Positions 8,616-14,344 of a stretch of DNA of 32,439 nt are shown piece after piece; within the stretch, counting starts at the first letter, position 1, and the number at the start of each line of letters is the position of its first letter. A model generated the notes under the pieces. That model worked only from the letters and a program-made list of their open reading frames with translations. It made no database searches and was not told where the DNA came from. The position numbers were made by a program, and so were the translations under genes. The DNA is from Bradyrhizobium jicamae. Its GTDB lineage: Bacteria; Pseudomonadota; Alphaproteobacteria; Rhizobiales; Xanthobacteraceae. The DNA lies in NCBI RefSeq assembly GCF_018130215.1, contig NZ_JAFCKQ010000068.1:1-32439 (forward strand), in the 5' to 3' direction.

Positions 8616-8846
8616 TTGAGATCCTCCTTACCAAGAGACTGCGGCGCGTTTGGCCACTCTGACCTCGCGCAACTAGACTCTCGCGGACACGTCGCCGGAA
8701 GGCTGCGGAAACCCATATTACGAAGCCTTGGACTTGCGGCATGAGCACCCCATGGCCGACTGGACCGGGGTGGAGCGCGTAGGCAATGAACCACGGCGCC
8801 TCTATCTCAGACCGGGCGAGTGAGGCTTGCGACGGGGGCACAGTTA

Positions 8847-8885
8847 TGCACCTATCGTGCACCGCCGATGCACCGGTTATCCACA
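8847..8885 (+). repeat. Iteron-like TGCACC array with DnaA box
   Basis: TGCACC occurs at 8847, 8858 and 8869, exactly 11 bases apart (one helical turn), and is followed at 8877-8885 by TTATCCACA, a perfect match to the consensus DnaA box. Clusters of helically phased direct repeats beside a DnaA box are typical of iteron replication origins. They could also be binding sites for another regulator, or chance for the single DnaA box. No replication initiator gene is visible in the window. Confidence 0.45.
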
Positions 8886-8890
8886 AACGA

Positions 8891-8914
8891 AAGGCCGGGC
8901 ACGAGCCCGGCCTT
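8891..8914 (-). terminator. Rho-independent terminator of the recombinase gene
   Basis: AAGGCCGGGC and GCCCGGCCTT form a perfect 10-bp stem with the four-base loop ACGA. Read on the minus strand the stem is followed by TTTCGTTTG, a T-rich tail, and it lies about 20 bases after the recombinase stop codon. Confidence 0.75.
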
Positions 8915-8935
8915 GATCGAGATCGGCGAGGTGGA

Positions 8936-9547
8936 TCATGCGGCCTTCGCCAGCCGTGCGATGGTCGATCGCGAGCAGCCAGTTGCGTGCTGTATCGAGG
9001 TCCATGATGCACCGGCTGCAAGCATGGCGCGGATGCCCGCGTTGCGCTTCTGATCGGCTGGGCGGCCCTTGTAGAGGCCTGCAGCCTTGGCGTCGACAAT
9101 GCCCTCGGCCTGACGGCGGCGACGGTCGACGAAGTCCTTGCGCGCGAAGGCAGCAAGCACGTCGAGCAGCATGGCGTTGATGGCATCGAAGACGCGGGCG
9201 GTGATCTCGTCGACCTTGCCCGTCGCCATCGTCCAGCTGGTCGGGAGATCGAGCGCGACCACGCGGATGCCGCGTGCGACGATCTCGCCCTTGAGGCGTT
9301 GCCAGTCGGCGGTGTTGAGACGCGACAGCCGGTCAACCTGCTCGACGAGAAGGATGTCGCCGTGCTTGGAGTCGGCGATCAAGCGGAAGAGTTCCGGGCG
9401 ATCGAGTTTGGCGCCGGACAGGTTCTCGATGTAGGTGGCGACGATATCGAGGCCGCGCTCGGTGGCGAAGGCCTCGCAGGCACCGCGGGCGCGGGTCGCG
9501 TCCTGATCGTCAGTGCTGGCGCGAAGGTAGAGGCGGGTGTGGCACAT
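8936..9547 (-). CDS. Small serine recombinase (resolvase/invertase family)
   Basis: A 203-residue protein with the resolvase catalytic domain followed by a C-terminal HTH. RLYLRASTDDQ holds the nucleophile Ser at residue 11 with the conserved Arg at 9; KLDRPELFRL and VEQVDRLSRL (residues 68-77) hold the remaining active-site arginines. The long E-helix region (VFDAINAMLLDVLAAFARKDFVDRR) leads to a Hin-type HTH (GASWTSIQHATGCSRSTIARL). The length is normal for a site-specific resolvase or invertase. GAGGGG stands before the ATG at 9547. It probably acts on a nearby res/crossover site and marks the region to the right as mobile-element DNA. Confidence 0.9.
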   Translation of the reverse strand: MCHTRLYLRASTDDQDATRARGACEAFATERGLDIVATYIENLSGAKLDRPELFRLIADSKHGDILLVEQVDRLSRLNTADWQRLKGEIVARGIRVVALDLPTSWTMATGKVDEITARVFDAINAMLLDVLAAFARKDFVDRRRRQAEGIVDAKAAGLYKGRPADQKRNAGIRAMLAAGASWTSIQHATGCSRSTIARLAKAA

Positions 9548-9578
9548 CGGAAACCCCTCGGTTCGATTTGGGTTAGTG

Positions 9579-9609
9579 CCATATTGGTGGTTCGATTAGA
9601 GTTTGTCAA
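9579..9609 (-). promoter_or_regulatory. Sigma-70-like promoter of the recombinase gene
   Basis: On the minus strand a perfect TTGACA (complement of 9604-9609) stands about 17-20 bases before an AATATGG segment (around 9579-9585), roughly 35 bases ahead of the recombinase ATG. The -35 match is strong and the -10 only fair. Confidence 0.45.
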
Positions 9610-9690
9610 TGGCTTTTGGTACCAGCATTTTCGCTGGTTTCAGCCGGGTACACCCATATGACACCAGCTTTTCCGGTACCGGCGGCGAGT

Positions 9691-9704
9691 TTGATCTGGG
9701 TCAA
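9691..9704 (+). promoter_or_regulatory. FNR/FixK-type box
   Basis: TTGATCTGGGTCAA differs from the palindromic FNR/FixK consensus TTGAT-N4-ATCAA at one position. It lies 60 bases upstream of a tiny membrane-peptide gene at 9765, a distance that suits activation from the box. In rhizobia such sites switch on genes under low oxygen. A chance match is possible. Confidence 0.5.
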
Positions 9705-9764
9705 AGGGAACCATTTCCGTATGTTTCAGGCTGCTGCCAGTCTGCAGCCGGCGGGCTCGGCGCC

Positions 9765-9851
9765 ATGGACCTCAACAAGTTGTTTTACCGTCTCTCGTTG
9801 GCGTGGCTGGCGATCGCAGTCGCCGGGCTGATCTACGTGCTGTTGGCGTGA
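9765..9851 (+). CDS. Tiny single-span membrane peptide
   Basis: A 28-residue frame, MDLNKLFYRLSLAW followed by LAIAVAGLIYVLLA, i.e. a short polar N-terminus and one transmembrane helix running to the C-terminus. It follows the FNR/FixK-type box and a CATG start context with only a weak GGCGGG ribosome site. The shape recalls small helper subunits of respiratory enzymes, but that comparison is inference. It may be functional or a chance frame; the promoter element is what makes it worth listing. Confidence 0.4.
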   Translation: MDLNKLFYRLSLAWLAIAVAGLIYVLLA

Positions 9852-9971
9852 GGCCACAGCGGCGACGACATCGCCGAGGCGACGAGATGTTTCTGATTAT
9901 GTCAGGCCTGCGTCAGGCTCGCGCTGTACGCTGGCCGTTATGAATCGCCTGTACGTCCGTGAGGCGGCGGC

Positions 9972-10073
9972 ATGAACAGCTACCAGTTGTACGTTCTACT
10001 GGCGCGGGTCGGCGCGGTGATCGCCGCCGTGGTGGTGACGATGGTGGTCTGCGTGTGGTTGGTGCTGCTCTAA
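9972..10073 (+). CDS. Tiny single-span membrane peptide
   Basis: A 33-residue frame beginning MNSYQLYVLLARVGAV and continuing as an unbroken valine-rich transmembrane helix. GAGGCGGCGG lies just before the ATG at 9972. It follows the previous tiny membrane gene by 120 bases on the same strand and could share its transcript. No family assignment is possible at this length. Confidence 0.4.
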   Translation: MNSYQLYVLLARVGAVIAAVVVTMVVCVWLVLL

Positions 10074-10125
10074 GGGAAAATAATCCTACGCCTGGGGGCG
10101 CGTTGTGGCCGTGCGTGGTCGCACT

Positions 10126-10197
10126 TCACCACGCCAGCAACAACACGAAGGCCAGCGCAAGCCCCATCAGCACCATCCAGCCGATGTCGCGGTTCAT
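10126..10197 (-). CDS. Tiny membrane peptide, doubtful
   Basis: A 23-residue frame, MNRDIGWMVLMGLALAFVLLLAW, one hydrophobic helix after a five-residue polar start. A GGTGGCGAG precedes its ATG. It converges with the membrane peptide at 9972-10073. Listed as possible only. Confidence 0.25.
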   Translation of the reverse strand: MNRDIGWMVLMGLALAFVLLLAW

Positions 10198-10327
10198 CTC
10201 GCCACCGTATGGGGCCTCAGACAAACCCTCTGGGGGTCCTCAGCTTCGCGGAGCTTGCCCTTTTTCCATTAACGAGAGGTGAGGAGCCGAGCGGAGCCCA
10301 TCTCCAGCCCCGGCGGGCGTGTGATCT

Positions 10328-10398
10328 AGGAGGTTGTTCGACAACACCTCCTTCGGAGACGCGAGAGGAGGGGGTTGCAGATTCGGCAACCCTCCCAC
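10328..10398. terminator. Tandem hairpins between convergent small genes
   Basis: Two hairpins in tandem: AGGAGGTTGTT / CAACACCTCCT at 10328-10352 (stem with one bulged base), and GGGTTGC / GCAACCC at about 10373-10393 inside GGAGGG...CCTCC. They lie just beyond the stop of the minus-strand gene at 10410 and could terminate it. No long T-run is present. Confidence 0.4.
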
Positions 10399-10409
10399 CG
10401 AGCCGGCTC

Positions 10410-10580
10410 CTACAGTCCCCGTCGTTCAATCCGAGCTTGGGCGCGGGCACCGTCTCGCATGGCTTCTTCCGGGGTGGCGAAGAACGAGGCGGTCCGCTCC
10501 ATCCAGACTGGGTTGGTGCCATTGTATAGTTCCCAGATCCATCCGTGCTGGGTCTGTTTCACTTCGAGCCGTAGTTTCAT
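10410..10580 (-). CDS. Small hypothetical protein (56 aa)
   Basis: A 56-residue protein starting MKLRLEVKQTQHGWIWELYN, with a beta-hairpin-like first half (GWIWELYNGTNPVW) and a helical second half (TPEEAMRDGARAQARIERRGL). The pattern resembles small DUF-type proteins in which a strand pair with an aromatic core packs on one helix. GGAGATGTGGAA precedes the ATG at 10580 with good spacing. It is co-directional with the zinc-ribbon gene upstream and is probably part of the same mobile-element cargo. Function unknown. Confidence 0.6.
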   Translation of the reverse strand: MKLRLEVKQTQHGWIWELYNGTNPVWMERTASFFATPEEAMRDGARAQARIERRGL

Positions 10581-10780
10581 TTCCACATCTCCATAGAGTG
10601 ATGCTTTTCCGTTCTGGAAAAGCTGATGTGGCGGAGGATCGCGGTGGACTCCTTGCGCTTTCGTTTATGGGGCATGCCCGCGCGGCCGCCTGTGCGCCGC
10701 GCTACGCCGCCATGGGCACGTCGTCGAGCGAGGCCAGGATCGCCATCGCCTTCACCAACCTGCTCACTGAGCCGGGCAGC

Positions 10781-11026
10781 CTAGAAGTCGCTATCCAGGA
10801 TCACAGTCATCGCGCCGCCGACGGTCTCGTGCTGACCGTCTTTGACGGCGCGCGTTGCCGCCTTGGTATACGCGCGCTCCCAAGCATCGCGATCCTCATG
10901 CGCGCGAGCCGCTCGCACGGTGTCGAAGTAGCCGACCTTGCCGTGCGTCGGACATCTCAGGGCGTGGCCGTCGAACAGTCCGGTCTCCAGTTCGACAGCT
11001 TCCTGTTTGCAGATCGGGCATTTCAT
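10781..11026 (-). CDS. Small zinc-ribbon protein
   Basis: An 81-residue protein starting MKCPICKQEAVELETGLFDG. CPIC near the N-terminus and a second C-P-T-H pair about 20 residues later are spaced as in a zinc ribbon, here with Cys3/His as the likely ligands. The rest is a charged helix (FDTVRAARAHEDRDAWERAYTKAATR). AGGAGCCTGAAA precedes the ATG at 11026 and fixes the start against the longer open frame upstream. The GGGACAT repeat cluster stands immediately upstream and may hold its promoter. Small zinc ribbons of this kind are common in phage and plasmid cargo. Confidence 0.6.
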   Translation of the reverse strand: MKCPICKQEAVELETGLFDGHALRCPTHGKVGYFDTVRAARAHEDRDAWERAYTKAATRAVKDGQHETVGGAMTVILDSDF

Positions 11027-11105
11027 TTTCAGGCTCCTGATATGGGAAATGAACGATGGGCGGGTAGTCGGGCGCGAGTGGTTGCGGTTTCGTTTATAGC
11101 GCCAT

Positions 11106-11223
11106 GGGACATGACACCGGGACATGAAAAAGGACATCACCGGGACATTGATGGGACATGGGACATCGGCGGCGCGAATCACCGGGAAATCCGTAGGACT
11201 CCGCACATGTCCCAACATGTCCC
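11106..11223. repeat. Cluster of eight GGGACAT repeats
   Basis: GGACAT(G) occurs six times in direct orientation starting near 11106, 11119, 11131, 11142, 11153 and 11160, then twice inverted as CATGTCCC at 11206 and 11216. Most spacings are 10-13 bases, near one helical turn. The cluster lies between the Fic gene end and the zinc-ribbon gene. It resembles an iteron array or a multi-site operator; no recognised protein-coding explanation fits. Confidence 0.55.
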
Positions 11224-11566
11224 GTGAGGGGCGGCACGCTCTATCCACAGGGACGGTGGAGCCCGCTGCAAGCGCCGCCCCTTGGTAGTGGCCGGCATGC
11301 TCTGGAGGCGATCTCCGGTCTCGCTTGGGTACTTCCAACGCGCCGCCCCCTTCAGGTCTATCGGCGGTCTCAGGTGTCGCGGAGGCGCCCGAGCGCCGGG
11401 CATCCGGGCCGGGGACATGCCCACGCCAAGAGGCGTGACAGCGCGTGCTCGCTTGTGCTGCGCGCGCGCCGTTTCGGCACGTCCCATCGGATCGAGTGCG
11501 GAGTGTGTGGATGGGGATGGTCGAGAGCGCGGCGCCACAAGCGTCCGCGCGTCTATGCGGCTCGCT
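11224..11566. other. GC-rich intergenic, nothing recognised
   Basis: About 340 bases of very GC-rich sequence between the repeat cluster and the Fic gene. Open frames exist on both strands because stop codons are rare at this base composition, but none has a ribosome site or coherent protein features. Confidence 0.4.
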
Positions 11567-12157
11567 TCATGAACGCGCGAAAGCGATGAGTGGCCCGAGA
11601 TCATGGTCGTCGGCAGCCTGAAGCGCTGCAATGTAGGCCGTGCGCGCGGTGCCGGCTGTCTGCAAGTCGGCGCCGCCCCATGTAAAGCGCCGGCCGCCAA
11701 GCTGCACGATCAACACATCAGCAGCCAATCGTGACCAGCGGCCGTTGCCGTTTGGAAAAGGATGTACGGATACGAGGCGGTGATGGAAGCGAACGGCAAG
11801 TTCGTCCGGTGGATAGGTGCTGTTCTCGGCCCAATACCTTGCATCGTCGAGCACCTGATGCAGCGAAATTTCGATCAGATGTTGCGCGACGCCGAGATTG
11901 CGCTCCGTCGTTCGAAATTTGCCAGCCCAGTGCCAGACGCGTTCAAACATGCGTCGATGTAAACTCCTGAGAAAACTTTCTCGCGTCGCGACTTTCCGGC
12001 GGCCGAATGCCCAGCGGTTTGCCGTCGCGATGTTCTGCTGCTCCAGCTCGTTCAACTCGCTGCGTAAAGTAATGTGCGTTGGGATAAGATCTTCGCGCTC
12101 CTGAGGCGTCAGCGGTGTCGCGTGATCGTCGGCGGCATGCAGATCAGTATCAGTCAT
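11567..12157 (-). CDS. Mobile mystery protein B, Fic-domain enzyme
   Basis: A 196-residue Fic protein. The signature HPFPNGNGRWSR (about residues 131-142) matches HPFx(D/N)GNGRxxR, with the catalytic His and the anion-binding loop intact, so it should transfer AMP or another nucleotide-linked group to a target protein. An upstream (S/T)xxxE(G/N)-type inhibitory motif is not obvious inside the protein. The architecture and the overlapping partner match the mobile mystery protein B family, known from integrative elements. Its start overlaps the stop of the Xre partner as ATGA, indicating coupled translation. The target and any toxic activity are not shown by sequence. Confidence 0.9.
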   Translation of the reverse strand: MTDTDLHAADDHATPLTPQEREDLIPTHITLRSELNELEQQNIATANRWAFGRRKVATRESFLRSLHRRMFERVWHWAGKFRTTERNLGVAQHLIEISLHQVLDDARYWAENSTYPPDELAVRFHHRLVSVHPFPNGNGRWSRLAADVLIVQLGGRRFTWGGADLQTAGTARTAYIAALQAADDHDLGPLIAFARS

Positions 12158-12606
12158 TCGTCATCCCAGAGACGCGCGGGGCGTTTCAACAAATCCTCGA
12201 TCGCTCGCTCCCGAAGCGCGCGGGCAGCCTGATTGTCCTCCACAGCCTGGTCCTCAAGCCGCATCGTCTGCTCGATAGCTCGTGATTGCCGCTCGGCGAC
12301 CTCGGCAGCTCGCTTGGTCACAACTTCTGCGAGGGGGCGCTCGGGCACAAGTACATAGACCAGCCTGCAGCCGAGGGCCTCGGCCGCGCGTTGAAGCGTA
12401 TTGAGGGTTACACTGCCGCCTTGCTCGGATTTTTCAAGTTCCACGATGCGTGGCTGCGAAACCCCCAGCCTCTTGGCATATTGGGCGGTGGTCATGCCGA
12501 GTGCGTCGCGGATCGCGCGAATCCAACCCTTGGGAGGGCGCTGGGCGTGCGAGAGCGCTCGGAGCGTGGCAAAGCGGCTGTCGAGATGGCGGATGGCATC
12601 TTTCAT
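12154..12606 (-). CDS. Mobile mystery protein A, Xre-type HTH regulator
   Basis: A 150-residue DNA-binding protein starting MKDAIRHLDSRFATL. The Xre HTH lies at about residues 27-85: GWIRAIRDALGMTTAQYAKRLGVSQPRIVELEKSE, then the TLNTLQRAAEALGCRLVYVLVP helix-strand seen in this family. A long charged helix follows. The ATG at 12606 is chosen because the family begins here and the operator array starts right behind it. It overlaps the Fic gene by four bases. By analogy with toxin-antitoxin operons it should repress its own promoter, and it may neutralise or deliver the Fic partner; that role is inference. Confidence 0.88.
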   Translation of the reverse strand: MKDAIRHLDSRFATLRALSHAQRPPKGWIRAIRDALGMTTAQYAKRLGVSQPRIVELEKSEQGGSVTLNTLQRAAEALGCRLVYVLVPERPLAEVVTKRAAEVAERQSRAIEQTMRLEDQAVEDNQAARALRERAIEDLLKRPARLWDDE

Positions 12607-12609
12607 GCG

Positions 12610-12725
12610 ATAAGATATAGCATATAATGAATTGATAAATCTATAAGACATGTCTTATCAAGATCTCGTCAATCAATAAGCTATGCCTTATAGAACAGGA
12701 TTTTGATAATAAGGAATATCTTATT
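12610..12725 (-). promoter_or_regulatory. Four-site operator array, 33-bp period
   Basis: Four ATAAG-N6-CTTAT palindromes start at 12610 (right half CATAT, one mismatch), 12643, 12676 and 12709: exactly 33 bases apart each time. The second is a perfect 16-bp palindrome, ATAAGACATGTCTTAT; the fourth extends to 18 bp. The stretch is far more AT-rich than its surroundings and begins directly before the Xre start codon. It is the expected place for cooperative autorepression by the Xre protein, with the promoter embedded in the array. Confidence 0.8.
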
Positions 12726-12836
12726 GAGATAGCGCGACCGTTATGCCTTCAATCAATCAGCCGGGAGCTTTCGCCCTATCACCGCCCCTTGCAGGTGTTC
12801 TTGGAGCGTTCTGGAACGCTATCCCGCGGACACGCC

Positions 12837-13016
12837 ATGAAGAAGGTCACCCCGAAGAAGAAAGCCCCTGTTCAGCTCACTGCCGGAACTGGATTCCGCA
12901 ATGAGAGCTGCATCGCTGCGCGCTTTCTTCTCGATCTTTTGGCCAGGACCAACACGCTCGGCGCTGAGTTCGGCAAGACATTCGCGACGGCGGTCATCCG
13001 CGACGATGATTGCTAA
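12837..13016 (+). CDS. Short protein, probably the N-terminal stump of a larger gene
   Basis: A 59-residue frame starting MKKVTPKKKAPVQLTAGTGFRNES. The segment GTGFRNESCIAARFLLDLLARTNTLG is typical of the N-terminus of much larger rhizobial proteins, in which a G-x-G-F/Y-x-x-E start leads into a nuclease or NTPase region; the resemblance to DUF4297-like defence nucleases is only a guess. The frame ends soon after, so it is likely truncated. It is divergent from the Xre gene and shares the operator array region upstream. Confidence 0.35.
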   Translation: MKKVTPKKKAPVQLTAGTGFRNESCIAARFLLDLLARTNTLGAEFGKTFATAVIRDDDC

Positions 13017-13085
13017 AGTGACTTGGCGACATTGCTACGTCGTCGGGTTGCTTTGACGACAAGACGTGAAGCATTCCGCATCCGG

Positions 13086-13448
13086 CTACCCGCGACGCGA
13101 AGTTGACGGTCGCGCCGCAAGCCGTTTCCGTTCGCCTGCATGGGCGGCCTTTTTCGACGCTGCCCGCGAAGCATCCGCCGGCTTCGCGGCCTTCGCCCTT
13201 GATTTCGCGTAATCGGCCGACATCGCCAACGAGGGATCCCGGTCTCGCAGTTCCTCCGCGACGATCCGAAGCCAGCGGACCGCCGGTTCGTTGTCCATCC
13301 GGCGATGCCAGTGCTGCTTCAGTTCTATGAGAGGTATCGAGACCGGAGGCGGCGACAGCTTCAATCCCGCGTCCGCGTACCAGGCGCCCAGCGAGAATGG
13401 GGCGGTGGCGATCGCGCCGGGACGCTGAGACGCCGTTGGCGCTCGGAT
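13086..13448 (-). pseudogene. LysR-type regulator, C-terminal remnant with foreign tail
   Basis: On the minus strand, RPGAIATAPFSLGAWYADAG (about 13433-13367), then SPPPVSIPLIELKQHWHRRM and DNEPAVRWLR (to about 13242) read as the C-terminal end of a LysR substrate-binding domain. A stop codon precedes the segment, so the HTH and most of the effector domain are missing. After WLR the family sequence gives way to an Ala/Lys/Arg-rich tail ending at 13086. There is no start codon in the right place. It is a decayed fragment, unrelated in position to the intact LysR gene at 16564. Confidence 0.65.
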
Positions 13449-13697
13449 TTACCAGATCAGGGGATTTGAGCTGGCGCAATCGGCCGGCAAGCTCGGTTGG
13501 AGTACCGCGGAACTACAGTCCTGGATCGACGGGACCTGTTCGACGCCGATCCCGCCGAATCCTTGCAGCTCGACGTTCCGATGTTTGTCGCAAGGTCCTC
13601 GGCATATTATGAGTTCGGCGAATCGTGCGGCTACTTCCTCGTCTTTGAACACGAACGCAACGCCGCCGCAGCGGTACTCCGAAAGGTCGTCTCGCAC
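13449..13697 (-). CDS. Doubtful hypothetical protein
   Basis: An 82-residue frame with a GTG start at 13697. Its first half (RDDLSEYRCGGVAFVFKDEEVAARFAELI) looks protein-like, with a strand-strand-helix pattern; the second half does not. An in-frame stop lies 11 codons upstream and there is no good ribosome site. It may be the end of a truncated gene next to the LysR remnant. Confidence 0.25.
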   Translation of the reverse strand: MRDDLSEYRCGGVAFVFKDEEVAARFAELIICRGPCDKHRNVELQGFGGIGVEQVPSIQDCSSAVLQPSLPADCASSNPLIW

Positions 13698-13762
13698 CCG
13701 CGGCCAAAGGTCGAAGCTTCAATTTCATTGCGCCGAATTGCATCGGCGGCGGGAAAGGCGCT

Positions 13763-14269
13763 TCACCCTTTGATAAAGTTGATCGGACGCAGATAGTCCT
13801 GCTTGCCTATATCGACCCCGTTGTGGCGCAGGATGGCGTAGGCCGTGGCTATGTGGAAGTAGGTGTTGGGGATCGTCATCTGCAAGAAATAATCCTGGCC
13901 GCTGAGGAATTTGCCCGGGGCCCAGGAGAGCCTGATCTTCTGCTCGCTCGCATTGGCATATTGCTCTGCGGGGACACTCTCCACGAAGGCAATCGTCTTC
14001 TTGATACGAGCGCGCAGCTCATCGATGGTGCGTTCGTTGTCCTCGTGCTTCGGCGGAGTTTGGCCCGATAGCCATGCGGCGGCAGCCTTGATGTAGTTGC
14101 AAGCGCTTTGAACCTGGTAGGTGAAGTCCTGCATGTCTGGCGCGAGGCGACTGCTCATGAGCACCGCGACATCGAACTTCTTCGCCGCCGCATGCTGCCC
14201 AGCCCTGTCGAGGCAGGTCAGGAGATTGGCGAGGTTCTTCGTGCACTGTGAAACGACGTCGAAATACAT
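13763..14269 (-). CDS. DUF1993 domain protein
   Basis: A 168-residue protein, full length for DUF1993 (PF09351), a DinB-like helical bundle family. The start MYFDVVSQCTKNLANLL, the AAKKFDVAVLMSSRLAPDM stretch, the KHEDNERTIDELRARI helix, KFLSGQDYFLQM and the closing YFHIATAYAILRHNGVDIG are all typical. The biochemical role of the family is not established. It lies 75 bases downstream of the MFS gene on the same strand and is probably the last gene of that operon. Confidence 0.9.
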   Translation of the reverse strand: MYFDVVSQCTKNLANLLTCLDRAGQHAAAKKFDVAVLMSSRLAPDMQDFTYQVQSACNYIKAAAAWLSGQTPPKHEDNERTIDELRARIKKTIAFVESVPAEQYANASEQKIRLSWAPGKFLSGQDYFLQMTIPNTYFHIATAYAILRHNGVDIGKQDYLRPINFIKG

Positions 14270-14344
14270 CAGTATATTCCTGAAAATGAGCGGTTACATG
14301 GCAAGGCCGAGCCTGTGGCATCGGCCCCGTGGCTTTTGTGGTCG

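Larger units (their letters stand above)
8616..8935. other. Intergenic with iteron-like array and terminator
   Basis: A 320-base gap between the hypothetical gene and the recombinase. The left 200 bases hold nothing recognised; the right 90 bases hold the TGCACC array, a DnaA box and a terminator, listed separately. Confidence 0.5.

Noticed and set aside
8599..9336. Long minus-strand frame overlapping the recombinase
   Set aside because: Arg/Ser-rich translation in a different frame of the recombinase; the recombinase frame has all catalytic motifs.
10614..10780. Possible 22-residue minus-strand frame ending near 10710
   Set aside because: A GTG start without ribosome site and no protein-like features beyond a short helix.
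10334..11227. A 297-codon plus-strand open frame
   Set aside because: Overlaps two minus-strand genes with good ribosome sites and runs through the GGGACAT repeats; composition is that of chance GC-rich sequence.
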